Assembly: GCA_035578905.1 (NCBI GenBank)
Contig: JAQJVL010000177.1
Span: forward strand, 62,001-126,000
DNA length: 64,000 nucleotides
Source of the DNA: Stictocephala bisonia
Lineage: Eukaryota > Arthropoda > Insecta > Hemiptera > Membracidae
Reading direction: 5' to 3'
The notes beneath the pieces are model-generated. The model saw nothing but the letters and a program-made list of their open reading frames with translations. It made no database searches and was not told where the DNA came from. Position 1 is the stretch's first letter, and each line of letters opens with the position of its first letter. Made by a program: the position numbers and the translations under genes. Positions 52,087 through 55,442 of this stretch are shown piece after piece.

Positions 52087-53971
52087 TATATTTATAATGT
52101 ATATATATATATATATATATATAGTTTATTGAATAACTATTCTAAAATAAAAAGTGAAAAAGTTGTATCACACGAGAATAGAAGGAAATTCACTACACTG
52201 TCAAGTAGTTGTTATTAAATTAAGAATGTATTACCGTGATATGTGCTAATTTCATACTTTAAATTACTGTAATTTTGCTCTGTGAAATGTTAACAATGTA
52301 TCGTACAATGAATAGCTAAAATTTACAATTTTCTAACTAATATTTTAAAGTAATGAAAATATGTACAGTATTAAATTTAATTTTTGTTATAATTTCGAAG
52401 CACATCGCTTTCTTATTTCATTAGAGTTGCAGATATACACATAGTTCACCTATAACTGAATAGAATAATGTTCGCCGCAAGCAGATAGGATACGTCCCAA
52501 TAGCCCCCGGCTGGAGGGGAAATGCACCGTTGCCACTTAGAATGCCGGGGGCTTGTTTAGAGGCGGCTATGGTAATGGGGAGGTGCGGAGCATTCAAGAT
52601 CTTATTGAATTCTTGAAAGTAGTGCCTCCTAACGTCTTATTTCTGGAGGAGATATATTACACAACACTGGGAGCCATGGTAGTGAAGTTGCCATGAGAGT
52701 GCCACTAATAGTTCTCATGACTCTATTAAGTTGGACATCAATGCTTTTGTATGTGCGCTATTTAGCCATGCGGGAGCATTGTATTCAGCAGCTGAATAAA
52801 CCAGTGACAAAGCAGTAGTACGCAGGATGTGTGCGTTGGCTCCCCAAGTTGGTCCAGCGATATGATGTAGTACATTTGCCCTGGTTTTAATTTAAGCTAC
52901 TGTTTTTTGAAGATGGCTTTTAAACATCAGCGATCAACCTAACGTTACTCCCAGGTACTATGGATGATCATTGTGGTGGAGTTTTGCACCATTTAGAAAG
53001 ACGTTTAATTTTCGATTATCTAGTTGATTACTTAGGTGGAAGCAGGCTACTTCAGTTTTTGACAAATCAGCTTCCAGGTTCTAAAATATTCTTTTTGGGT
53101 TGCAAGATCATTTGTGAGTGTTTCTTCAGTAGCTGTGAAGTCCTTGTGTTGAAAAGCTAAAGCAATATAGTCTGAATACATACATTTTCTAGACTTGGTG
53201 ATTCAAGTTTAGAACAATCACTTAATCTGATGGTACTATTTTGTGGTACAGTTGTTATTATTGAAAATACCTAAATAAGTTAGGCCTAAAATAAAAATGT
53301 CAGTAACTAATAACGAAACAAACGAAAAATCGGAATGAAACGATATATTGTATAATTCTCCAAAAGATGATCTTTCCATTGGTAAAAAAAATTACCTAAA
53401 ACATATAGTTCTTCTAAAATAAATATCCAAAAGTAGCCAATTTTTGTTTTGTTTCACTCGGTGGCAACGCCGAATGATGTCAATCGATACTGTGGACGAA
53501 CATTTTATTCACATTTATTTGTAACGTTAGATTAAAACTACATACTTCAAATACAACTACAGATTGTTGTGAATATTGCAATATGAAACATTAACCAATC
53601 ATCAAATATTTTTCTCATATTACAGCTGTTTAAAAAATACCTAGTAAAAGCGTAACATGATGGTACAGTTGTCACAATCGCCACACGTAAAACCCATACC
53701 ATCATGGTATGGTTGTCACGTCTAGGTCAATATGTCATATAACGTGATTGCTATGTAAGTGTAAAATTAAGTAGGCCTACTTAGAGGGTTAAATATCACT
53801 TACATTTTGAGAAGGTGTGTTAACACTGGAGCCAGATGTTGTATGCAGGCCTAATTGAGTTTCATCTCTTGATATTGCGGCATTTAATAACTCATTAAAC
53901 CTAGCTTTGGTTTCCTGTGTAATACTAGGAGATTGTGAAAGTGAAATTATATCATCAGAATTCTTGACCAT
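1765..53971 (-). CDS. AHI1: Jouberin (AHI1) orthologue, 13-exon gene
   Basis: Orthologue of AHI1/Jouberin, a scaffold of the ciliary transition zone in other animals. I join minus-strand exons 53971-53804, 40963-40821, 34969-34325, 32661-32483, 30501-30288, 22137-21846, 19128-18916, 16326-16113, 13603-13491, 10961-10699, 5934-5745, 4028-3790 and 2128-1765. All borders are GT/AG, all phases agree, and the sum is 3237 nt (1078 aa plus stop). Signatures shared with vertebrate AHI1 as I recall it: ARFNELL near the start, [75 protein letters not shown] and [14 protein letters not shown]. Residues 1-380 are low-complexity and charged, about 380-620 form the conserved pre-WD40 domain, about 620-958 are WD40, and the tail is 959-1078. 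No SH3 domain is present, unlike human. Insects use cilia mainly in sensory neurons and sperm, so a role there is inferred. 5' UTR and promoter were not located. Confidence 0.9.
2362..2498. repeat. Long intronic hairpin (foldback repeat)
   Basis: Arms 2362-2412 and 2437-2498 are almost perfect inverted copies of about 50 bp, with a 24-bp loop. The right arm carries an extra 11-bp internal duplication (tcgtacagcaa twice). It lies in the last AHI1 intron on a stretch with no other features. Confidence 0.85.
3790..4028 (-). CDS. AHI1: AHI1 coding exon 12 (WD40 repeats 6-7)
   Basis: About residues 879-958. [20 protein letters not shown] with VWDGHTGS, then [18 protein letters not shown], closes the propeller and matches [22 protein letters not shown] and ISYHPFENMVAFCAFGQ of the family. 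The acceptor is TATTGCAG|GGT and the donor CAACAG|GTAACT. The leftover AG joins G of exon 13 to make Arg. Confidence 0.9.
4440..4900 (+). repeat. Dispersed repeat, copy 1
   Basis: CT-rich start, then tcacctgaagaaagtgcca, a middle containing gctagctccacagcactg, then gtgttagtgaacttgtcttc. Parts recur at 14580-14850 (middle), 15895-16090 and 47310-47510 (ends). No coding capacity seen. Probably an unclassified non-autonomous transposon whose copies share termini but differ inside. Confidence 0.6.
5096..5400 (-). mobile_element. Helitron 3'-terminal fragment
   Basis: Read on the minus strand the segment ends in a GC-rich hairpin and CAGCTGG/T (agctgtttacccgtgctttg on the plus strand), the form of a Helitron 3' end. 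Its body matches the 3' region of the larger Helitron at 47770-48330 (shared tcaaataaataaagtaactc-like stretch and atgtgttcatttta). No transposase remains here. Confidence 0.6.
5745..5934 (-). CDS. AHI1: AHI1 coding exon 11 (WD40 repeat 5); acceptor uncertain
   Basis: About residues 815-878. [20 protein letters not shown] and [20 protein letters not shown] match [20 protein letters not shown] of vertebrate AHI1. Two acceptors give the same phase: GTGTAG|ACAATG (end 5934, adds [10 protein letters not shown]) and GGTTAG|TTTGAC (end 5904). I prefer the longer form because its length is closer to the family spacing and ECLVSL looks like a beta-strand. The donor is TTCAAG|GTATCT, phase 0. Confidence 0.75.
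6812..7370. mobile_element. 559-bp MITE with 33-bp inverted repeats and TA duplication
   Basis: The left end ctgttggcgcaaaaattatg (continuing gtgcacccgagttt) and the right end 7338-7370 are inverted copies with about two mismatches in 33 bp. Each side is flanked by TA. The interior has no coding capacity. TA target sites and size point to a Tc1/mariner-derived MITE. Confidence 0.85.
8590..9010 (+). repeat. 430-bp dispersed repeat family, copy 1
   Basis: Starts near tcagcactggtggcgtgctg and ends near gatcagcgtcc. Other copies: 9485-9945 (inverted), 15430-15890 (minus), 22590-23010 (plus), with partial copies 41128-41215 and 44290-44400. It is non-coding and internally conserved (for example ctgaaaatcagaccaa, aagctgtaggtccc, tgagctaagtcgaactcag). 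Class unknown. Confidence 0.75.
9150..9380 (+). mobile_element. tRNA-derived SINE-like segment
   Basis: gatgagcggtctaaggcgtt resembles a Ser/Leu-type tRNA A box, and ctgttcaaatacagctc downstream resembles a B box. It does not fold as an intact tRNA. It sits between inverted copies of the 430-bp repeat. Confidence 0.5.
9485..9945 (-). repeat. 430-bp dispersed repeat family, copy 2 (inverted partner)
   Basis: Inverted copy of 8590-9010, so the two form an approximately 1.35-kb inverted-repeat structure with a 0.48-kb centre. Starts at ctctaagacgccgatcgtag and runs through cccaatagccagggcaacta. Confidence 0.75.
10699..10961 (-). CDS. AHI1: AHI1 coding exon 10 (WD40 repeats 3-4)
   Basis: About residues 728-815. 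[33 protein letters not shown] and [20 protein letters not shown] match the HPSFVYTAKFHP, VTGCYDSMIRIW and INSLCFDTEGxxMYSGDCTG blocks of Jouberin. The acceptor is ATCTGCAG|ATG and the donor GGCAG|GTTAGT. It runs from phase 0 to two leftover bases. Confidence 0.9.
10962..11999. other. AT-rich AHI1 intron with nothing recognised
   Basis: Very AT-rich near 11041-11120 (runs of ta). No gene, no RNA, and no repeat with recognisable ends. Confidence 0.5.
12000..12245 (+). mobile_element. 5S rRNA-derived SINE
   Basis: 12031-12075 (tgtcaagcaacaccgagcgt then ggttgttcttggatgggtgaccg) matches the internal promoter half of eukaryotic 5S rRNA, covering A box, intermediate element and C box. The 5' part of 5S is degenerate. 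The following body (gtcactggtggtgattcaga ... cttcgcctgataa) is not 5S, which is typical of a 5S-headed SINE rather than a 5S gene. It ends near a T-rich stretch at 12221-12236. Confidence 0.75.
12505..13357 (-). repeat. 48-bp minisatellite made of AHI1 exon 9 end plus splice donor
   Basis: 18 head-to-tail copies of a 48-bp unit. On the minus strand each unit contains the last 45 nt of AHI1 exon 9 followed by the donor: ...CCACTCTTGCAG|GTAATT. Donor positions recur every 48 bp from 12513 to 13329. Copies differ by only a few substitutions (A/G in cacaaatt/cacagatt, gagtgg/gggtgg, one ccggtgg at the far end). Because 48 is a multiple of three, several reading frames on both strands stay open; these are a by-product. 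Confidence 0.97.
13385..13479. repeat. 95-bp direct duplication, copy 1
   Basis: Identical at all 95 positions to 14505-14599. It lies between the exon 9 donor and the minisatellite. Its right edge ends in GGCCAG, overlapping the CGCCAG of the minisatellite unit (shared GCCAG). Confidence 0.9.
13491..13603 (-). CDS. AHI1: AHI1 coding exon 9 (WD40 repeat 2), source of the minisatellite
   Basis: About residues 690-727. [20 protein letters not shown] then [17 protein letters not shown] is a normal WD repeat ending in VW. It joins LAHPSFVY in exon 10, the same order as vertebrate AHI1. The acceptor is ATTTTCAG|GC and the donor TTGCAG|GTAATT. The last 45 nt of the exon together with the donor recur 18 times in the following intron (12505-13357). 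This copy is taken as the true exon because only it is preceded by the conserved [11 protein letters not shown] segment. Confidence 0.85.
14505..14599. repeat. 95-bp direct duplication, copy 2
   Basis: Second copy, in the intron upstream of exon 9. It continues into sequence (14600-14850) that resembles the middle of the dispersed repeat at 4560-4810. This is therefore probably the source copy, part of a transposon. Confidence 0.85.
14580..14850 (+). repeat. Dispersed repeat, copy 2 (middle part)
   Basis: Similar to 4560-4810: gtccacagctgtgattggtaaatgtc, tgccacttctttgcaagata and gagctagctcaacagcgctg have counterparts in the same order. Non-coding. Confidence 0.6.
15430..16090 (-). repeat. 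430-bp repeat copy 3, followed by another dispersed-repeat end
   Basis: 15430-15890 is a minus-oriented copy of the 430-bp family (tctaagacaccgatcatag ... cgccaccagtgccgactca). 15895-16090 resembles the terminal part at 47310-47510, ending tgccctttaacctaac. No coding content; the AHI1 exon 8 donor begins 23 bp later. Confidence 0.7.
16113..16326 (-). CDS. AHI1: AHI1 coding exon 8 (WD40 repeat 1)
   Basis: About residues 619-690. [20 protein letters not shown] corresponds to the WKRLPGQxCRIPN block that opens the Jouberin propeller. [20 protein letters not shown] and LSSHQG form the first WD repeat and the linking GH-like turn. The acceptor is GTCACAG|GAA and the donor CCAAG|GTAGAA, leaving one base that makes Gly with exon 9. 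Confidence 0.9.
17015..18370 (-). mobile_element. Helitron, internally deleted copy with Rep-region remnants
   Basis: On the minus strand, degraded coding matches the region of Helitron proteins between the zinc-finger and helicase parts. Pieces seen: [74 protein letters not shown] and [11 protein letters not shown] followed by a stop and DALQYPL. The 3' terminus at 17015 reads hairpin plus CAGCTAG/T, the Helitron end. The 5' part (18200-18370) matches 45020-45190 in the longer copy. Several stops and shifts make it inactive. Confidence 0.75.
18371..18720. other. Unassigned stretch beside Helitron
   Basis: Contains an open stretch on the plus strand (18409-18678, starting [20 protein letters not shown]) with no family I recognise. 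It may be captured or transposon-derived sequence; I do not call it a gene. Confidence 0.25.
18916..19128 (-). CDS. AHI1: AHI1 coding exon 7
   Basis: About residues 548-618. Starts [20 protein letters not shown], the conserved FEWW block of AHI1, followed by [15 protein letters not shown], which becomes a Ser-rich loop leading to the propeller. The acceptor is CTCCAAG|GTG and the donor GGACAG|GTAAAT; both ends are phase 0. Confidence 0.9.
19379..20679. mobile_element. piggyBac-like non-autonomous element 1 (TTAA-flanked)
   Basis: Flanked by TTAA at 19375-19378 and 20680-20683. The ends are inverted: CCCTTTCCCCTTAGATGG on the left and GAGGGGAAAGGG on the right (CCCTTTCCCCT in both directions). 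Subterminal regions are GC-richer with repeated tgtccgctg/ttggg motifs, while the centre is AT-rich. There is no transposase. TTAA duplication and a CCC start are hallmarks of piggyBac elements. Confidence 0.8.
20700..21845. other. AT-rich AHI1 intron, nothing recognised
   Basis: Plain AT-rich intron DNA between element 1 and exon 6. No long reading frame, RNA gene or repeat boundary is apparent. Confidence 0.5.
21846..22137 (-). CDS. AHI1: AHI1 coding exon 6 (pre-WD40 domain, core)
   Basis: About residues 450-547. Strong family block: [40 protein letters not shown] and [11 protein letters not shown], matching the vertebrate WEEQIVFNE, FFEILDFL, IAWAFLKLLGANG and LRLQLYYP. The acceptor follows a run of Ts (TTTTAG|GTCC). 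The donor GCT|GTATGT fuses phase 0 to exon 7. Confidence 0.9.
22165..22370 (+). mobile_element. tRNA-derived SINE, copy 1
   Basis: tggctgagcggtctcagaaa (A-box region of a Ser/Leu-like tRNA) and gcaggttcgaacatgg (B box) form the head. The tail (cctactatccttctactatg ... acggggaatgggcagtgtaa) is shared with 40050-40255, so the two define one family. Confidence 0.75.
22590..23010 (+). repeat. 430-bp dispersed repeat family, copy 4
   Basis: Same order as copy 1: ggtcagcactggtggtgc, tagaagtctgggttgtccatg-like block, ctgaaaatcagaccaacact and ctgagctaagtcgaactcag. Ends near gcgtcttagaaatgaataat. Confidence 0.75.
23113..24030. mobile_element. piggyBac-like non-autonomous element 2 (TTAA-flanked)
   Basis: TTAA at 23109-23112 and 24031-24034. 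Inverted ends CCCTTTTAGTGCCACGG and (right, read inward) CCCTTTGAGTGCCATGCC. The left subterminal region has three tandem units near 23120-23240, each with ATATCGCCACC. The third includes the perfect 20-bp palindrome GGTGGCGATATATCGCCACC. The interior is AT-rich and non-coding. Confidence 0.85.
24745..27043. mobile_element. piggyBac-like non-autonomous element 3 (TTAA-flanked, 2.3 kb)
   Basis: TTAA at 24741-24744 and 27044-27047. Ends CCCTTTGCACTCTGGAC and (right, inward) CCCTTTGCACTCCAACGTCC. The right subterminal part has three copies of a unit with gtccga..tcggacgt and ggagtttttggca (26920-27040). The element carries secondary insertions, including a pentanucleotide array and a LINE 3' end at 25440-25640. 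No transposase coding found. Confidence 0.85.
25440..25640 (-). mobile_element. LINE 3'-end fragment with (GAATA)n tail
   Basis: An array of gaata/agaat pentamers (25447-25525) adjoins tttattcacgaaatattacatg and ctgctaagtgagaactcac. On the minus strand this reads as a short 3' UTR followed by a tandem tail, as in jockey/R1-type LINEs. Nested in TTAA element 3. Confidence 0.5.
27840..28048. repeat. 36-bp minisatellite, six copies
   Basis: Units start at 27840, 27876, 27912, 27948, 27984 and 28020. Two unit types alternate (A A B A B A): tttgtgggtgggtgggcggg and tttgtgagtggtcagacggg, each followed by tcgataccactgta or tcgctaccactgta. G-rich on the plus strand. The 36-bp length keeps frames open but no gene is implied. 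Confidence 0.9.
28340..29260 (+). mobile_element. LINE (non-LTR retrotransposon) 3' end
   Basis: 28350-28575 encodes the C-terminal tail of a jockey/CR1-group reverse transcriptase: [54 protein letters not shown], then a stop. The 3' UTR follows, with a direct duplication (gcgttaaagggc ... gggggcatggtctccccac at about 28650 and 28750) and an A-rich tail at 29229-29270. 5' truncated, as is common for LINEs. 28110-28270 just upstream resembles another LINE 3' end on the minus strand (gtcaaaatgtctttattc). Confidence 0.7.
29270..30287. other. AT-rich AHI1 intron
   Basis: AT-rich with poly-T and poly-A runs. No gene or bounded repeat recognised. Confidence 0.4.
30288..30501 (-). CDS. AHI1: AHI1 coding exon 5 (pre-WD40 domain, first part)
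   Basis: About residues 379-450. Carries [35 protein letters not shown] and [13 protein letters not shown], which match the conserved AHI1 block upstream of the WD40 repeats (HPMV, PIMTxPxxFK). The beta-strand pattern suits a C2-like domain (inference). The acceptor is TTTCTCAG|GTG and the donor CACAA|GTAAGG; the final AA plus the next G encode Lys. Confidence 0.85.
30502..32010. other. AHI1 intron, no gene recognised
   Basis: AT-rich, non-coding DNA. A few less AT-rich islands (30660-30730, 31080-31190) look transposon-like but have no ends that I can define. Confidence 0.4.
32012..32424. mobile_element. Foldback element with long inverted arms and hammerhead-like motifs
   Basis: Arms 32012-32179 and 32257-32424 are inverted copies, about 165 bp each, around a 77-bp centre. 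Each arm carries a CTGATGA/TTGATGA - hairpin - (A/G)AAA - ACAGCTGTA block (see findings). Such blocks occur in the pseudo-LTRs of Penelope-like elements, so this may be a head-to-head pair of Penelope ends (inference). Confidence 0.7.
32483..32661 (-). CDS. AHI1: AHI1 coding exon 4 (basic/acidic linker)
   Basis: About residues 319-379. It starts with a basic run ([20 protein letters not shown]) and turns acidic ([11 protein letters not shown]). It is bounded by TTTAAG|G and AATG|GTAAAT and phased to exons 3 and 5. Similar Lys-rich stretches lie before the conserved pre-WD40 domain in vertebrate AHI1, and may be a nuclear localisation or coiled segment (inference). Confidence 0.7.
33238..33295. 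repeat. Perfect 24-bp hairpin
   Basis: Arms 33238-33261 (cattgaactttcatggtgtt plus attg) and 33272-33295 are perfect inverted copies with a 10-bp loop. They lie in the intron between AHI1 exons 3 and 4. Confidence 0.85.
33416..34242. mobile_element. Candidate TTAA-flanked element 4
   Basis: TTAA at 33412-33415 and 34243-34246. The ends CCTTTTCCAAGCC and (right, inward) CTCTTTCCATAT are only partly alike. The subterminal region has cgtcagttcacgtcat and, later, tgtccattcacgtcgtcac. It is non-coding. Weaker than elements 1-3 but of the same kind. Confidence 0.5.
34325..34969 (-). CDS. AHI1: AHI1 coding exon 3 (long disordered region)
   Basis: Longest exon, about residues 104-319. It is rich in S, K and E, with a lysine-rich patch ([14 protein letters not shown]) and many Ser/Thr-Pro sites. 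Two short near-repeats occur: [16 protein letters not shown] and [16 protein letters not shown]. The acceptor is TCATATAG|GG and the donor AGAAA|GTAAGT. It probably corresponds to the poorly conserved, charged N-terminal half of Jouberin. No folded domain is visible. Confidence 0.75.
35940..39147 (+). pseudogene. THAP-domain P-element-like transposase (THAP9-like), decayed
   Basis: Four exons encode the N-terminal part. 35940-36010 gives [17 protein letters not shown] with GISFHR. 36566-36797 gives the rest of the THAP domain ([25 protein letters not shown]). 37050-37226 is a linker. 37603-37782 is a coiled coil ([20 protein letters not shown]). The next part, 37840-39147, is a broken P-element transposase: [72 protein letters not shown], then [27 protein letters not shown] and [12 protein letters not shown] across shifted frames. 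An in-frame TAA (36642-36644) cuts the THAP domain. Either a dead P-like element or a dead host THAP9 relative; the splice sites look normal. Confidence 0.8.
39160..39950 (-). mobile_element. Jockey-type LINE, 3' fragment of reverse transcriptase
   Basis: A 183-aa open stretch (39919-39368) gives the C-terminal reverse-transcriptase tail: [79 protein letters not shown] and AFYSVDEFF. Downstream on the minus strand is a short 3' UTR ending in an ATT-repeat tail (39162-39185). 5' truncated; the rest of the element is absent. Confidence 0.85.
40050..40255 (+). mobile_element. tRNA-derived SINE, copy 2
   Basis: ggcagtggccgagcggtcta with aggc (A box region) and gatttgaatcctgacc (B box) are close to a Ser/Leu-like tRNA. 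The tail (caccttctactaaactgctt ... tatggggaatgggtaaagta) matches 22165-22370. It lacks the acceptor-stem pairing of a true tRNA gene. Confidence 0.8.
40821..40963 (-). CDS. AHI1: AHI1 coding exon 2
   Basis: Encodes about residues 57-104, rich in K, R and S (for example [16 protein letters not shown] and [11 protein letters not shown]). The acceptor is TTTTTAG|GAG and the donor TCAAG|GTAAGA. It begins in phase 0 and leaves two bases (AG) that complete Arg with exon 3. Low-complexity disordered linker; the assignment rests on splice sites and phase rather than strong family identity. Confidence 0.65.
41128..41215 (-). repeat. 430-bp repeat family, partial copy
   Basis: Contains gatgccgatcatgaagatat and gtgtagtcattgttact, matching the end of the family; the rest is missing. 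Confidence 0.55.
41428..42040 (-). mobile_element. Helitron 3'-terminal fragment
   Basis: tactagggaacacctctgca followed by the hairpin gcacgctttgcgtgc is a Helitron-type 3' end read on the minus strand. The interior shares tcaaacgtgttcattt and acagctgaagattatttaaataa-like sequence with other Helitron copies here. Confidence 0.5.
42041..43020. other. Intron DNA, no gene recognised
   Basis: Holds a GC-richer patch at 42190-42380 of unknown nature (short chance frames only) and otherwise AT-rich sequence. Confidence 0.4.
43030..43850 (-). mobile_element. Jockey-type LINE, second 3' fragment
   Basis: Minus-strand pieces: [40 protein letters not shown] and [18 protein letters not shown] (thumb region). 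After a break come [55 protein letters not shown] and a terminal ADADSNL stop. The frame is broken near 43420. It belongs to the same broad group as the 39-kb fragment but a different family. Confidence 0.8.
44290..44400 (-). repeat. 430-bp repeat family, partial copy
   Basis: gcccaatagcccagaaaact, tacagctttacgtggaatcc and tggtctgattttcagctaac match the centre of the family. Confidence 0.55.
45783..46695 (+). mobile_element. piggyBac-derived element carrying the transposase C-terminus
   Basis: Lies between two parts of Helitron coding sequence. The ends are inverted: tgtaacactccattggttgc ... ctattgtcatcc on the left and ggatgatgacaatagtcatc ... caatggtgtaaca on the right. TTAA sits at the left junction (45779-45782) and ATAA at the right. 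Inside, 46110-46278 encodes the Cys-rich C-terminal domain of a piggyBac transposase: [20 protein letters not shown], then after a one-base shift [20 protein letters not shown] and stop. The upstream transposase is deleted. Confidence 0.7.
48090..48240. mobile_element. 150-bp hairpin element with hammerhead-like centre
   Basis: Perfect 33-bp inverted arms (48090-48122 and 48208-48240) surround an 85-bp centre. The centre contains CTGATGA (48158-48164), a GCCAGC/GCTGGC stem and GAAA (48185-48188). It lies within the 3' part of the Helitron. Confidence 0.75.
49587..52035 (+). mobile_element. Mariner/Tc1-superfamily element with 0.5-kb inverted repeats
   Basis: Terminal inverted repeats 49587-50097 and 51510-52035 are about 95% alike over more than 500 bp, starting CAGGGTGGACAGAAGTTAGT. 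TA lies at the left junction (49585-49586); the right junction reads TG beside a (TG/TA) microsatellite. It carries the transposase pseudogene at 50351-51417. Confidence 0.9.
50351..51417 (+). pseudogene. Mariner-like transposase (DUF4817-type N-terminus), frameshifted
   Basis: DDE transposase of the IS630/Tc1/mariner superfamily, cut into three frames. Frame 1 has [20 protein letters not shown] and [20 protein letters not shown] (helix-turn-helix, DUF4817-like). Frame 2 has [20 protein letters not shown] and the first catalytic motif [13 protein letters not shown]. Frame 3 has [32 protein letters not shown] and [16 protein letters not shown]. Shifts lie in a T-run near 50480 and near 50915. 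The second catalytic Asp (normally QQDGAPPH) is Asn. Inactive as read; the length without shifts (about 355 aa) suits the family. Confidence 0.9.
52036..52125. repeat. (TG)/(TA) microsatellite
   Basis: Runs of gtgtgtg then tatata (52036-52084) and a second ta run (52098-52122), directly beside the mariner right end. They may have grown from the TA target site. Confidence 0.9.
53171..53803. other. AHI1 intron beside exon 1
   Basis: AT-rich. Near 53650-53730 there are repeated atggtacagttgtcac and ataccatcatggtat motifs that look like a transposon subterminal region, but no matching left end was found. Confidence 0.4.
53804..53971 (-). CDS. AHI1: AHI1 coding exon 1 (N-terminus)
   Basis: Encodes residues 1-56, starting [11 protein letters not shown]. 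It contains [10 protein letters not shown], which resembles the conserved RFEELLK stretch near the N-terminus of vertebrate Jouberin. That supports this ATG as the real start. The donor AAT|GTAAGT leaves phase 0. A possible acceptor (TTTTAG) lies just upstream at 53977-53978, so the ATG may sit five bases into an internal exon. In the unspliced sequence an in-frame TGA lies a few codons further upstream. Confidence 0.75.
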
Positions 53972-53976
53972 GTCAG

Positions 53977-54876
53977 CTAAAACTTGCAGTGAATTAAAAT
54001 AAGTTCAATGATATATTATATATAACAAATAGTACAGATAGTTATATTACACAGTTACAAATAAAAATAAATAAAAAAATAACCAAATTGGTTTTTAAAT
54101 GTTTTACTTACTGCTTGTACTTATTACACAATTCTGAGTAATAAAATCAAAATTATATCAAACAAATCAATATCTCATCTTATGTTAAGGCTTTTAATCT
54201 CGCCTACTCCATCATTATTTAATAGTTGACAAACGTAAACTTATCTGTGACAACAAAAACAAATAAGGTTATGTAAACAAACGATTAAATAACCCACACA
54301 TCAAATAACTAATTGTTCCCTTTACCAGTGCTACCAAGATTAAATAATGAATGATTTAATATACCATAAACATTTCTCCTAAATTGAGAATACTAAACTG
54401 AATTGATATTTGCATATTTACAGACTATTTTGTGCATCTCTGATCATTCTATTGAATATGTGTTTAATAATAATGAATATCTAAATTAATGTATACTTTC
54501 AACTTTGTAAATTAATTGTAATTTTGCTCTCTATGCCATTTTTGTCTTACAATGCTACCTGCCGGTAAAACAATAAACTGGGCATACGTTTTTAGCGCTA
54601 CCTATGTGATAAAGTTTGCACTGCACTGTCCAAGCAGAGAATTGGTTTTCCTGAAATAATAGTAGTTATAGAACATTAAATAATTAACTTTTCAAGTTAG
54701 AATGTGACATAAATTGAAAAAAAAAAAATTGGTATGTTTTAAAATATATTAGATGTAATATTAAAAGGATATACATGTTTCTTTAAATTAACAAAGAATT
54801 ACTGATTAAAAAATAACACGTTTCTTCTCAGAGCTTTAAAGACATGTGTTAAAATACAAGTTGTTAGCATTTATTA
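53977..54876. other. Upstream of AHI1 exon 1, no feature recognised
   Basis: AT-rich. It should hold a 5' UTR exon or promoter of AHI1 if these are close, but I cannot point to one. Confidence 0.4.
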
Positions 54877-54880
54877 TTAA

Positions 54881-55281
54881 CCTTTACGGTAGCACGTAGA
54901 TACCAACGAAAAGTTTCTCAAGAACGGGTCGAACCTATGGTTTGGCCCATATTAATGCCCAATATTAGATTTAGAAATTCCATGGACAATGATAATATTA
55001 CTTTGGCATTACTAGATTACCAACCAAAAGTTTCTCAATAACGGGTCGGACCTATGGTTTGGCCCATATTAATACCCAATATTAGCTTTTAGAATTTTCC
55101 ATGGACAATATTACTTTAGCGTTACTGGATTCAATAACGGTTATTTGGGACCTGTATTTTTCTGACGTACTTGTTTAAATAAAATTACAATATAGAACAA
55201 CCTGATTTACACCTCAGAAAATTATTTCATACTTATTTCTTTATTATTAGATCTCATATTTGACTTGAACGATCACAAAGG
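54881..55281. mobile_element. Candidate TTAA-flanked element 5 with an internal 117-bp tandem repeat
   Basis: TTAA at 54877-54880 and 55282-55285. The ends CCTTTACGG and (right, inward) CCTTTGTGATC share only a short inverted repeat. Inside, 54902-55018 and 55019-55135 are tandem copies (aaaagtttctcaagaacggg / aaaagtttctcaataacggg). Confidence 0.5.
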
Positions 55282-55442
55282 TTAAGAAATAGTCATATTA
55301 AAAATATAATTTAAACTTATATTTTGAAAGTTAACATTCCGAATGTTAATACAAAAATATATCATTAAGTCATTTTATTCAGAGAAAAAGTATAAACGTT
55401 TTACAAACAACATACTTGAGCATAAACACTTTTGTATAGTTA

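Larger units (their letters stand above)
49319..52570 (+). mobile_element. P-like (THAP) element, itself interrupted by a mariner-like element
   Basis: Flanked by an 8-bp direct repeat GGTAATGG (49311-49318 and 52571-52578). The inverted ends CATAGCCACCTCTAGACAAG and (right, inward) ATAGCCGCCTCTAAACAAG continue with GC-rich similarity for about 60 bp. From 49487 it encodes [20 protein letters not shown], the start of a THAP zinc finger. The mariner-like insertion at 49587 breaks it. 8-bp target duplications and THAP coding fit the P superfamily. The remaining P-like DNA is about 0.8 kb. Confidence 0.75.
48870..53170 (-). mobile_element. LINE 3' region split by a P-like element
   Basis: Two minus-strand halves of one reverse-transcriptase tail. 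53170-52579 encodes [33 protein letters not shown] and [17 protein letters not shown]. 49310-48870 encodes [20 protein letters not shown], then [20 protein letters not shown] and [20 protein letters not shown]. Together they follow the usual order (NLxKTEVxxFHL, SAAEYxxPVW, GIAPPxIRR, WxxLNRFRTG, CxCGxxxTxxHIxxECP) of arthropod jockey-group LINEs. The gap 49311-52578 is the P-like insertion. Frames are broken. Confidence 0.75.

Noticed and set aside
53640..53790. Another TTAA (piggyBac-like) element ending at gagggttaa
   Set aside because: The right-end-like sequence and atggtacagttgtcac repeats are visible, but no matching left end was located.
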